Assembly: GCF_900636825.1 (NCBI RefSeq)
Contig: NZ_LR134318.1
Coordinates: forward strand, 2,761,501 to 2,825,500
Direction of reading: 5' to 3'
From: Pseudomonas fluorescens
GTDB taxonomy: Bacteria; Pseudomonadota; Gammaproteobacteria; Pseudomonadales; Pseudomonadaceae
Length of the DNA stretch: 64,000 nucleotides
The position numbers were made by a program, and so were the translations under genes. The notes beneath the pieces were generated by a model that was not told the origin of the DNA, searched no databases, and worked only from the letters and a program-made list of their open reading frames with translations. This document shows, piece by piece, positions 37,098-45,439 of this stretch. How positions within the stretch are numbered: the first letter of the stretch is position 1; the number at the start of each line of letters is the position of its first letter.

Positions 37098-38204
37098 TCA
37101 AGTGCCGGTCTTGACGGTGTTCCAGGTGCGGGTACGAACGCGCTCCATCTTCAGCGGGAGAGGTTCTAGAGGAAATAACGTGTCCAACACTTTCCTGGAC
37201 GGATACACCCCGGGGTTGTCGCGGATTTTCTGCTCGACAAGCGGCGTAGCATCCTTGTTGGCGTTCGGATAGCTCAAATAGTTGGATGCCTGCGCAATGA
37301 CTTCGGGGCGCAGCATGTAGTTAATGAAGGCCAACCCTTGCTCCGGGTGGGGGGCGTCGTTGAGTTGCACCAGATTCTCCACCCACACCGGTGCACCTTC
37401 GCGGGGAATGCTGTACACGAGGTTGCGATGGTTGCCAGCCAGTCTGGAAGCCTTTTGCGCATCGGCGACACCTCCGCCCCAGCCAAGCACGACGCAGACA
37501 TTGCCATTGGCCAGATCAGAGATGAACCTGGAAGAATCGAAGTAGACGATATGTGGGCGTAGCGAGAGCAGCAGCGCCTGGGCTTTTTTGTAGTCCTCCG
37601 GGTTCAGGCTGTTGTAAGGCAGTCCGAGGTAGTGCAAGGCAATGGGAATGACCTCGTTAGGCGCGTCCAGCATGGCCACACCGCACTGACTCAGTTTGGC
37701 CAGATTTTCCGGTTTGAAAATCAGGTCCCAGGAATCAACTGGCGCATCAGTGCCAAGTATCGATTTGACCTTGTCCGCGTCATAGCCGATGCCAGTGGTG
37801 CCCCACAGATAAGGGGCTGCATAGCTGTTTGCGGGATCATTGCTCTGCAACTTCGCAAGGATGTCAGGGTCGAGGTGGGACCAATTCGGTAACTTTGAGC
37901 GATCCAGCTTTTTAAGCACACCTGCTTTAATCAGGTTCGGCAGTAGGTCAGCGCTGGCAACCACTACGTCATAGCCGCTGCGGCCAGCCATCAGTTTGCT
38001 TTGCATGACGTCGCTGTTGTCGAACACATCGTACACAGCGCTGATGCCCGCTTCTTGTTGAAAGTCCTTTACGATGTTCGGGGCAATGTAGTCATACCAG
38101 TTGTAGATGTGCACGCTTGATTTTTCAGGCTCTTCGGCCTTGGCGCAGACCAGGCCGAAACCGAAAACCGCGGCCAGGACGCACTGCATGTAGAAAGTGG
38201 ATTT
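37098..38204 (-). CDS. Periplasmic polyamine-type binding protein (PotF-like)
   Basis: 368 residues from ATG 38204 (GGAG seven bases upstream). A signal peptide ending near CAKAEE precedes VHIYNWYDYIAPNIVKDFQ, the hallmark of PotD/PotF substrate-binding proteins for putrescine or spermidine. The later YLWGTTGIGYD and LLDAPNEV-like segments agree. No permease or ATPase gene is nearby, so it must borrow a transporter elsewhere or act as a sensor. Substrate may be a related amine. Confidence 0.8.
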   Translation of the reverse strand, partial: KSTFYMQCVLAAVFGFGLVCAKAEEPEKSSVHIYNWYDYIAPNIVKDFQQEAGISAVYDVFDNSDVMQSKLMAGRSGYDVVVASADLLPNLIKAGVLKKLDRSKLPNWSHLDPDILAKLQSNDPANSYAAPYLWGTTGIGYDADKVKSILGTDAPVDSWDLIFKPENLAKLSQCGVAMLDAPNEVIPIALHYLGLPYNSLNPEDYKKAQALLLSLRPHIVYFDSSRFISDLANGNVCVVLGWGGGVADAQKASRLAGNHRNLVYSIPREGAPVWVENLVQLNDAPHPEQGLAFINYMLRPEVIAQASNYLSYPNANKDATPLVEQKIRDNPGVYPSRKVLDTLFPLEPLPLKMERVRTRTWNTVKTGT

Positions 38205-38326
38205 CATCGGGTTGCTCCAGAGCACAAGCGCCGGGTCAAGAGACACGAGCACCGCTCCTGCTGGTTTGTGATTGTTGTAGTGGCAGGGTGGAAAGGTGAA
38301 GCAAAACGCAACGACGTCTGACGTGG

Positions 38327-39160
38327 TTACAACGCTCGCGCGCGGTCAGGTATGAGCAGTTCGCGTCGACCATCAGCGCATTCCACCTGCTCGCCGATCA
38401 GGTGCAGGCGTCGGTCTTTGAGGTAGTCGTAGTCATGGCGGGCAGTGCGAAGCAAATCGAGATTCAGTTCTACCACCTGACGACACTCTGCGCGCCCCGC
38501 CTCACACAGCGTGCGCCCAAAGGGATCTATCGCCGCGCTGCCACCGGCAAAAACGAGGCCTCCATCGCCCGGTCCGACTCGATTCACCATCACCGCGAAT
38601 GCCTGGTTTTCCTGGGCACGAGCCATGATCGCGGTGCGGTGGACAGCGTCGTAGGGATCCATATTGCCGTTAGTCACCAAGATCAGCTCAGCGCCGAGTT
38701 GGCCGAGGGCGCGAGCGCTTTCCGGCAACTCGATGTCGTAGCAGATCAGGATGCCGACGCGCACTCCATTCCAGATCGCGGTCGCATAACGATCTCCCGG
38801 CTGGAACAGGCCGCGTTCCGATGGCCAGAGATGTGTCTTGCGATAGGTAAGGGCGATTCCCTGTGGAGTAACCAACAAAGACGTGTTGTAGAAGTTGCCT
38901 GCGTCACTCTCCACCATTCCCACAACCACGCAGACATCACGTTCGCGGCAGGCGCGCTGGACAGCTTGGACACTTGGCCCGCTCACTGGCTCGGCGACTT
39001 GGGCAATCTGCTGCGCGTTGGCGAACCCCATCAATTGGGCTTCTGGAAAGATCAGCAGGTCGGTATCCGCTGCGCAGGTAGCGATAGCCTGCAAGGTACG
39101 CTCCAGGTTATAAGCGGTGTCACCATCGCGGCCGGTAAGTTGTACGAGTTCAATCTTCAT
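38327..39160 (-). CDS. Carbon-nitrogen hydrolase (nitrilase superfamily)
   Basis: 277 residues from ATG 39160 with AAAGGA six bases upstream. The Glu-Lys-Cys triad is clear: LLIFPEAQ, TYRKTHLW and ILICYDIELPE. It hydrolyses an amide or carbamoyl group in the cytoplasm; the closest characterised types by size are N-carbamoylputrescine amidase and aliphatic amidases. Next to a polyamine-type binding protein, a polyamine-derived amide is a reasonable guess only. Confidence 0.85.
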   Translation of the reverse strand: MKIELVQLTGRDGDTAYNLERTLQAIATCAADTDLLIFPEAQLMGFANAQQIAQVAEPVSGPSVQAVQRACRERDVCVVVGMVESDAGNFYNTSLLVTPQGIALTYRKTHLWPSERGLFQPGDRYATAIWNGVRVGILICYDIELPESARALGQLGAELILVTNGNMDPYDAVHRTAIMARAQENQAFAVMVNRVGPGDGGLVFAGGSAAIDPFGRTLCEAGRAECRQVVELNLDLLRTARHDYDYLKDRRLHLIGEQVECADGRRELLIPDRARAL

Positions 39161-39281
39161 CGGTGATCCTTTCACGTCTATGTGGGCTCACAATTGCCAA
39201 ACCAAACAGCACCCGCCAGGGCTGGATAAAGTATGGAGAGCCGTCATGCGGAAAGTAATTACATCGATGGGGTAACCCCGA

Positions 39282-40079
39282 ATGGGTAGAAACGTGAGCA
39301 TTACACTGCAGGACATCGCTTGGCACCAGGCGGTAGGAAAGCTGATCGAGGGCCTGGATCGTCCCAATTTCTGGCTAGCGCTCGTGCGCCTGCTGGACCG
39401 CTACATCTCGGTGGACAGTTGGGTCGTGCTGATTTTCAGCAATGGCCGCCCGCAGGTGCTCGCAGAATGCCCAGGCAAGGATGGCGGCCCGGATCCGCTC
39501 TTTGAGGATTACCTCAAAGGCCTATACCTGCTCGACCCGTTCTACCTGGCCAATCGAGAAGCACCGCAGAACGGTTTGTTTTGGCTAGCCGACGTGGCGC
39601 CGGAGTGCTTCGAACAGACCGACTACTACCAACGCTACTTCCGCCTCAATATCGTTGCTGACGAAGTGCATATCAACGTGCAGCTAGACGCGGAACGCAC
39701 CCTCAGTCTTTCGCTGGGAAGCGAAGGTCGCTTCAATCCAGAGCAGATTGCTCTGCTCACGCTCATCCAGTCTTGGGTCGCCGCGCTGATGCGCCAGCGC
39801 ATGGTGTTCGAGCGGGAGGTGTTGGAGCAAACTGCTTCGCCAGCACCAAGCTGGCAGAGCTGGCTGGATGCCACCGACCAGCAGCTGGACACGCCACTCT
39901 CCGCCCGCGAACTGGAAGTCGGCCGGCTGATGCTCAGCGGCTGCTCGAACAAGGAGATCGCCCGCAAGCTGGGAATTTCCACCGAGACTGTGAAGGTCCA
40001 CCGCAAGCACATGTATAGCAAACTTGGCATTAAGTCTCAGTCTGAGCTGTTCTCCCTTTTCCTTAGTGCGCAAAGCTGA
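39282..40079 (+). CDS. LuxR-type transcriptional regulator
   Basis: 265 residues. A C-terminal GerE/LuxR helix-turn-helix (LSARELEVGRLMLSGCSNKE then IARKLGISTETVKVHRKHMY) follows a 190-residue N-terminal domain I cannot assign, not obviously an autoinducer domain. Divergent from the amidase/binding-protein/peptidase genes, so it probably controls them. Last gene before the right att copy. Confidence 0.85.
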   Translation: MGRNVSITLQDIAWHQAVGKLIEGLDRPNFWLALVRLLDRYISVDSWVVLIFSNGRPQVLAECPGKDGGPDPLFEDYLKGLYLLDPFYLANREAPQNGLFWLADVAPECFEQTDYYQRYFRLNIVADEVHINVQLDAERTLSLSLGSEGRFNPEQIALLTLIQSWVAALMRQRMVFEREVLEQTASPAPSWQSWLDATDQQLDTPLSARELEVGRLMLSGCSNKEIARKLGISTETVKVHRKHMYSKLGIKSQSELFSLFLSAQS

Positions 40080-40159
40080 AGCCATGGGTTAATGAGAACG
40101 CCGGCTGATGTTCAATCGGCCCCCACATCTCGCGCCGGTGTGTGATACTTTTCGAAAGC

Positions 40160-40192
40160 GCGTGCCGGTTCGATTCCGGCTTCGGGCACCAT
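40160..40192 (+). other. Right-hand attachment repeat (tRNA-Leu 3' end)
   Basis: 33 bases identical to 24500-24532 and covering the T-arm, acceptor and CCA of a tRNA-Leu; sequence to the left is not tRNA. Marks the probable right boundary of the second element; core-type genes follow. Confidence 0.8.
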
Positions 40193-40199
40193 GAATATG

Positions 40200-40237
40200 A
40201 AGGGCTTGCATGACATAACTCATGCAAGCCCTTTTTT
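40200..40237 (+). terminator. tRNA-Leu rho-independent terminator
   Basis: AAGGGCTTGCATGA and TCATGCAAGCCCTT form a perfect 14-bp stem with loop CATAAC, followed by TTTT. It duplicates the one at 24538-24571, where one pair is G-U. Confidence 0.85.
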
Positions 40238-40258
40238 GTTTCCGGTGTTTTTATTCGC

Positions 40259-41206
40259 TCAGGCTTCAGCCTTGACCGTTGATTTGCGATACGTCAGCAA
40301 AACAATCCCCGTCACTACAATGACCCCGCCCAGAATCTGCCCTCTGCTGAGCATTTGATCCAGCACGATCCAGCCCATCAGCAACGTGGCCAACGGTTCG
40401 ATGTTCATGACCGGCGCGTTGCTTGGCATGTTCAATCGCGGTACCGAAATGAACAATACGATGAACCCCGTTCCGTACAGCACGACCAGCGTGGCCAAGG
40501 CCAACCATCCGGTTGATGTCGCTGGCAGATTCAATCCGCCGGGCAGGGCGCCCGTCAGCCCTGCGAGATTGACGCTGCTGAATACGATGAAAATGGTCAG
40601 CAGGCTGCGCACCGAGCCACGGACTTTGGACAACTTGTGATCGGTGATCCACAGCGCGCAGGCGAACACGCTGGCCGCGCAGAATGCGAGCGCGACGCCC
40701 ACTAGCCAGTGCGAGCTGACGGCTGTCGTGGTTGAGAGCCGCGCGGGCACATCCAGCACAAATACCAAGCCAAGCAGGATCAGACCCATCAGAGTCGCGG
40801 TGCGTGCGGTCGGTCGCTGACCACCCAGCGCCCACGTAAGCAATGCCAGCAAAATGGGGAACACGTTGGCCACGAGCAGGGCCAGTGCTACCGGAATCCG
40901 CGCGACGGCAGAATACAGACACAAGCTCTGCGCGGTGATCAAAAGGCCCAGCAACAATTGCCAACGCCAGGCACCCGCCGGCAAGCGCAGACTCTGTCGT
41001 TGCCACAACACCAGGATCGCCAGCACCAGCAGAGTCGCGCCGGAGCGCATCAAAATCGCCAGCAGCACACCGGCACCATCATCAAAAGCCACTCGCGCTG
41101 CAACATGATTGCCGGCGAACGCACAGCCCATGCACAACAGAATGATCACGGCGAGGTAGCGGGGGAAAGGTGGCGGGACGGTTGGCGCAACGGTAGAGCG
41201 AGGCAT
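40259..41206 (-). CDS. EamA/DMT-family transporter
   Basis: 315 residues from ATG 41206; an upstream ATG at 41266 is possible. About ten hydrophobic helices in two repeated halves (YLAVIILLCMGCAFAGNHVA; WLVGVALAFCAASVFACALW) match the drug/metabolite transporter superfamily, inner-membrane exporters of amino acids or metabolites. First core-type gene right of the att site. Confidence 0.85.
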   Translation of the reverse strand: MPRSTVAPTVPPPFPRYLAVIILLCMGCAFAGNHVAARVAFDDGAGVLLAILMRSGATLLVLAILVLWQRQSLRLPAGAWRWQLLLGLLITAQSLCLYSAVARIPVALALLVANVFPILLALLTWALGGQRPTARTATLMGLILLGLVFVLDVPARLSTTTAVSSHWLVGVALAFCAASVFACALWITDHKLSKVRGSVRSLLTIFIVFSSVNLAGLTGALPGGLNLPATSTGWLALATLVVLYGTGFIVLFISVPRLNMPSNAPVMNIEPLATLLMGWIVLDQMLSRGQILGGVIVVTGIVLLTYRKSTVKAEA

Positions 41207-41451
41207 GGCGAATCTCAATAGTGATAGCCGAGCGTGCGGCATGGTTTTTATTATGTCGTCGTACAACTATTGAGTTTGTACCGTATTCGCTAAGGGCGGG
41301 CAAGCGACCTTGGTAGGATTGAGCGCGACCATTCGCGGGGTATGGCGATTCGATTAACGCATGCGTTGGATTTCGACATCGTACGACTAATGGAAAAGGG
41401 CAATGGGCACTTTCTTGGGAAGCCTCCATTGCCCTGCAGGCATTTCACCCC

Positions 41452-42564
41452 TCAGGCGTGAAATGGATAGTCAATGTAGCCACGCTGGTCACCGCCGAAA
41501 AAGCTGTTCGGCTCGGGTGTGTTGAGGGGCAGACCATCGTGCAGCCGACGCGGCAAATCGGGATTGGCGAGAAACGGTCGGCCGAAAGCAATGATGTCCG
41601 CGCGGCCTGAAGCAAGCGCTGCTTCGGCGGATTCCGCGTCGTAACCGCCCGCCAGGATCAACACGCCGTTCCAGAGATGGCGCAGCTGGGCAATGATTGC
41701 GTCCCAGCGCGGGTCGAAGTTTTCATCCTTGACCGTGCCGACCATGGCCGGCTCTACCAGGTGCAGATAGGCCAGATTCCACTGATTGAGCGCTTCAACG
41801 AGGTGGCCGAACGTCGCTTCGGGGGTGTCATCGCCCATGCCCATGAACCGGCCCATCGGCGTCAGGCGCACGCCGACCCGCTCGGCACCGACTTCGTCTG
41901 CGACTGCCGCCACCACCTCCAGCAGAAACCGCGTGCGATTTTCCACGCTGCCGCCATAGGCGTCGTCACGCTGATTGCTGTTGCTGTTCAGGAACTGGTC
42001 GAGCAGGTAGCCGTTGCCAGCGTGAATTTCGACGCCGTCCATTCCCGCGTTCAGCGCGTTGCGCGCCGCACGGCGATAGTCTTCGACGATGTCGACGATT
42101 TCCGCTGTTGCCAGTGCGCGCGGCACCGGTACATCGCCCCAGACGCCGCTGCCGTTTTCATCGACGATAAACGTTTTGCCCGGCACTGGAAGCGCACTCG
42201 GCGCAACGGGCAAACCGCCTTCGGGCTGGAAGCTGGGATGAGACACCCGGCCAACATGCCACAGTTGCATGAAGATCAAGCCGCGAGCCTCATGCACCGC
42301 CGTGCTGACTTCGCGCCACGCCTTAACCTGAGCGTTGGTGTAGATGCCAGGCGTCCACGCGTAGCCTTGGCCTTGCTGGGAAATCTGCGTGGCCTCGGTG
42401 ATGATCAGCGCGGCGCTGGCACGTTGGCGGTAATACTCGGCGTTCATTGTTGTTGGCACGTCGCCGGGCTGGCCGGCGCGTGAGCGAGTCAGCGGCGCCA
42501 TCGCCACGCGATGAGCAAGGGTGTAGGGGCCGAGGGCGATGGGTTGGAACAGGCGACGAGTCAT
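41452..42564 (-). CDS. Old Yellow Enzyme family alkene reductase
   Basis: 370 residues from ATG 42564 (GGAG six bases upstream). FMN-binding RVAMAPLTRSRA, active-site His/Asn in EIHAGNGYLLDQFLN, GVRLTPMG and a C-terminal AFGRPFLANPDL are typical of NemA/XenB-type enzymes. It reduces activated C=C bonds, nitroesters or nitroaromatics with NAD(P)H. Cytoplasmic. Confidence 0.92.
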   Translation of the reverse strand: MTRRLFQPIALGPYTLAHRVAMAPLTRSRAGQPGDVPTTMNAEYYRQRASAALIITEATQISQQGQGYAWTPGIYTNAQVKAWREVSTAVHEARGLIFMQLWHVGRVSHPSFQPEGGLPVAPSALPVPGKTFIVDENGSGVWGDVPVPRALATAEIVDIVEDYRRAARNALNAGMDGVEIHAGNGYLLDQFLNSNSNQRDDAYGGSVENRTRFLLEVVAAVADEVGAERVGVRLTPMGRFMGMGDDTPEATFGHLVEALNQWNLAYLHLVEPAMVGTVKDENFDPRWDAIIAQLRHLWNGVLILAGGYDAESAEAALASGRADIIAFGRPFLANPDLPRRLHDGLPLNTPEPNSFFGGDQRGYIDYPFHA

Positions 42565-42734
42565 GGGTAGCTCCGGATTTCGATGAGTGAAATGCAAGCG
42601 CGGCTGCCAGGTGCCACACGCGTTGGAGCTAAGTTAACCGGGCGTAGCGAGGGTGATAATCCGTGGCGGGCGCCACGCTGTATTGCGCGCAACGCAACAC
42701 GCCCGCGTTCATTGAGGATGAACGCGGGCGCGGT

Positions 42735-44969
42735 TCAGGCCGGTTGCGTAGAGCGGGTCAGCGGCAGGTTCAGCCAGCGGCGGCCGGTCGCGTTGGCCAG
42801 CGCGTTGCCGAGGGCGGCGGCCATCGGGCCCTGGACGATTTCCGCAGCGCCGAGGAACGGCTTCCCCGGTTGATCAAGCAAATGCACATCGACTTTTTTC
42901 GGCAGTTGCGTGAAACGCAAAATGGGGTAGCCGCTCCAGTCGTAACTGCGGATGCCCCCGGCGTCATAGGCAACTTTTTCGTAGAGCGTCCAGCTCGCCG
43001 ACTGGACGATGCCGCCCTCGACCTGATTGCGCAGGCCATCCGGGCTGACGATCTGGCCGACGTCCACTGCGGTCACTACATGGTCGACGCGGATTTCTCC
43101 GGTCTGCGGATGCACCCGCAGTTTCACCGCGATCGCACAGTAACCCATGATGTTTTTGTAGCGGGCGAAAGCGAAACCGATGCCCGCGCCCGGCTCGTTG
43201 CTTTTGTGCGGCCAGCCGATCGAATCGCGAACACGCTCGATCACTGCACGGGCGCGCGGGTCGTCCAAATGTGCCATGCGCAATGCTACCGGATCGATAC
43301 CGGCCTGGATCGCCAACTCATCGATGCTCGCTTCGATGGCGAAGATGTTGATGTGCGCGCCCAGCGAACGCATGGCCGAAGTGCGAAAGGGCATTTCGGT
43401 GACGAAGTTCATGTTGATCCGCGTCGCACCGACGTCGTACAGCGGCACCGCGTTGCGATCGCCGTCACCCTCGGGCTGGGCGATCGGCACCGATGGCGCC
43501 GAGGTAAAGGGCCGCGCCAGCAAGCGCGCCGGCAACAGCCGCCCGGCATTGACGATGCGTTCGTTGTGCGGTGTCGTCCATAGCTCGTAGCTCCAGTCTT
43601 GCAGGCGATGTTGCGAAAGACCCGCGTCGACTTCGACCACCATCGCCGAACTGTAGGGTTCCCAAAAATTTTCCTGTTCGCGCATCCATTGCACACGAAC
43701 CGGCGTGCCGGGCAGGCGCATGGCGATCAATGCCGCATCGGCGGCGGCATCGTCCGCGCCGTTGTGGCCGTAACAGCCGGAGCCTTCAGTATGAATGCAG
43801 CGTACCCTTTCCGGTGGCAGACGGAGCATTTCGGCGATGCCGGCGCGCAACGGATACACGCCCTGAGTGTGCGTCCAGACTGTGAGGACGCCGTCATTGA
43901 ACCAGGCCACCGCACATGACGGGCCGATCGAGCCGTGCATCAGATATTGCTTGGTCACCCGCGCCTTGAACCGCGTGTCGGTTGAGCCACTCGCCGCGCC
44001 GGCGTTGCTGATGGGATAACGCTTGGAGGGCAAGCGCTTGAGCAAGTCGTGAATCCCGGCAGCGTCGGGAATCGCCTCGCCGCCAGCCCATTGCGCACTT
44101 TCCATTCCACTGCGCATGGCTTTGATCGCTTGCCATTCATCCCGGGCAACCACGGCCAGATAGTTGCCGTCGCGGATCACTTTGACCACGCCGCTCAGCG
44201 CTTCCACGGACGCTGCGTCAAACGCTTGCAGCGTGCAACCCGGACGCGGCGGGCGAATCACTCGCGCATGCAACATGCCCGGCAGACGCATGTCCTGGAC
44301 GAATGCCGCACCGCCGCTGACTTTTGCCGGGATGTCCAGACGCGGCAAGTCATGCCCGATCAGTTTGAAGTCGGCCGCGGCCATCGCCGGGGATTCAGCC
44401 TTGGCGTATTGGTGCACATCGACATGCTTGACCGCCTCGGCGTACGCCATGCGCTGACCGGCCGGGCCTTCGATCACGCCGTCACGGGTGCTCAGCAACG
44501 CCGCGTCTGATTGCCAATGGCGTGCGGCGGCTTCGACGAGCATCTCGCGAACCTGCGCGGCGGCGTTATACAGCGCGGTGCCACTGTCGAAAATACTGTG
44601 ACTGCCAGCGGTGTAGCCTTCGTTGGGCGTCAGCGCGGTGTCGGCGGTGAGCAGGTTGATCGCACTGGCCGGCACCTGCAAACGTTCGGCGGCGATTTGC
44701 AGTAACGCGGTTTTCACCCCCGTGCCCAACTCCACTTTGCCGGTGTACACGGTGATGCCGTCGGCGCCAATGCGGATCCAGGCATCCAGATAAGGGTTGG
44801 TGCGCAGACTGCCGGGCAGATCGGGCGCGAGCACCACGGTGCCGAGGGTATCGACTTCGGTGTCGGCCAAAGCACGCCGCGCCACTGGTAGCAGGGTGAA
44901 CGCCATCAACAGCGCGCCGCCGCGCAGAAAGGCCCGGCGGCTGGGGTTCAAGCCGTTTGCTTCACTCAT
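42735..44969 (-). CDS. Molybdopterin-binding subunit of a xanthine-oxidase-family dehydrogenase
   Basis: 744 residues from ATG 44969, overlapping the 2Fe-2S gene (ATGA). A Tat signal SRRAFLRGG at the N-terminus sends the folded, cofactor-loaded enzyme to the periplasm. GTGVKTALLQIAAERL and EGSGCYGHNGADDAAADAAL resemble IorB-type isoquinoline/aldehyde oxidoreductases. With the iron-sulfur and cytochrome c genes it forms a three-part enzyme that hydroxylates a heterocycle or oxidises an aldehyde and passes electrons to cytochrome c. Needs molybdate, supplied by modABC nearby. Confidence 0.85.
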   Translation of the reverse strand: MSEANGLNPSRRAFLRGGALLMAFTLLPVARRALADTEVDTLGTVVLAPDLPGSLRTNPYLDAWIRIGADGITVYTGKVELGTGVKTALLQIAAERLQVPASAINLLTADTALTPNEGYTAGSHSIFDSGTALYNAAAQVREMLVEAAARHWQSDAALLSTRDGVIEGPAGQRMAYAEAVKHVDVHQYAKAESPAMAAADFKLIGHDLPRLDIPAKVSGGAAFVQDMRLPGMLHARVIRPPRPGCTLQAFDAASVEALSGVVKVIRDGNYLAVVARDEWQAIKAMRSGMESAQWAGGEAIPDAAGIHDLLKRLPSKRYPISNAGAASGSTDTRFKARVTKQYLMHGSIGPSCAVAWFNDGVLTVWTHTQGVYPLRAGIAEMLRLPPERVRCIHTEGSGCYGHNGADDAAADAALIAMRLPGTPVRVQWMREQENFWEPYSSAMVVEVDAGLSQHRLQDWSYELWTTPHNERIVNAGRLLPARLLARPFTSAPSVPIAQPEGDGDRNAVPLYDVGATRINMNFVTEMPFRTSAMRSLGAHINIFAIEASIDELAIQAGIDPVALRMAHLDDPRARAVIERVRDSIGWPHKSNEPGAGIGFAFARYKNIMGYCAIAVKLRVHPQTGEIRVDHVVTAVDVGQIVSPDGLRNQVEGGIVQSASWTLYEKVAYDAGGIRSYDWSGYPILRFTQLPKKVDVHLLDQPGKPFLGAAEIVQGPMAAALGNALANATGRRWLNLPLTRSTQPA

Positions 44970-45439
44970 GTCAGGCTCCCGTTGTGCCCGGCGACTTGTT
45001 TGATTGCCTCGATGATGCGCAAGTGCGTACCGCAGCGGCACAGATTGCCGGCCATGTGTTCGCGGATGGTTTGCTCGTCGGGATGCGGATCCTGTTCGAG
45101 CAATGACTGCGCGCGCATCAGCATGCCGGCGATGCAGTACCCGCATTGCGCAGCCTGCTTTTCGATGAAAGCGGCTTGCAACGGCCCCGGTTTTTCAGCG
45201 CTGCCCAGGCTTTCGACGGTGCGGATTTTTTTGCCTTCGAGACCGGCGCAGGGCGTCAGGCAGGCGAACACCGGTTGATCATTGACGATCACCGTGCAGG
45301 CGCCGCATTGGCCCAGGCCGCAGCCGTATTTGGCGCCGTTGAGGTTCAAGTGGTTGCGCAGCGCGTACAGCAGCGGCATGTCCGGTTCCAGCTCGAGCGC
45401 TTGCGCGGCTCCATTGACGTTGAGAGTGATCTGGCTCAT
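44966..45439 (-). CDS. 2Fe-2S subunit of the molybdenum hydroxylase
   Basis: 157 residues from ATG 45439 (AGGAG upstream). Two iron-sulfur clusters: CGLGQCGACTV with a later Cys in FACLTPC, and CGYCIAGM with CRCGTH. Matches IorA-type small subunits. It sits between the molybdenum subunit and cytochrome c, with four-base overlaps on both sides. Confidence 0.92.
   Translation of the reverse strand: MSQITLNVNGAAQALELEPDMPLLYALRNHLNLNGAKYGCGLGQCGACTVIVNDQPVFACLTPCAGLEGKKIRTVESLGSAEKPGPLQAAFIEKQAAQCGYCIAGMLMRAQSLLEQDPHPDEQTIREHMAGNLCRCGTHLRIIEAIKQVAGHNGSLT

Noticed and set aside
42663..43583. Plus-strand frame opposite the molybdenum subunit
   Set aside because: Low-complexity Arg/Gln-rich shadow of a high-GC gene.
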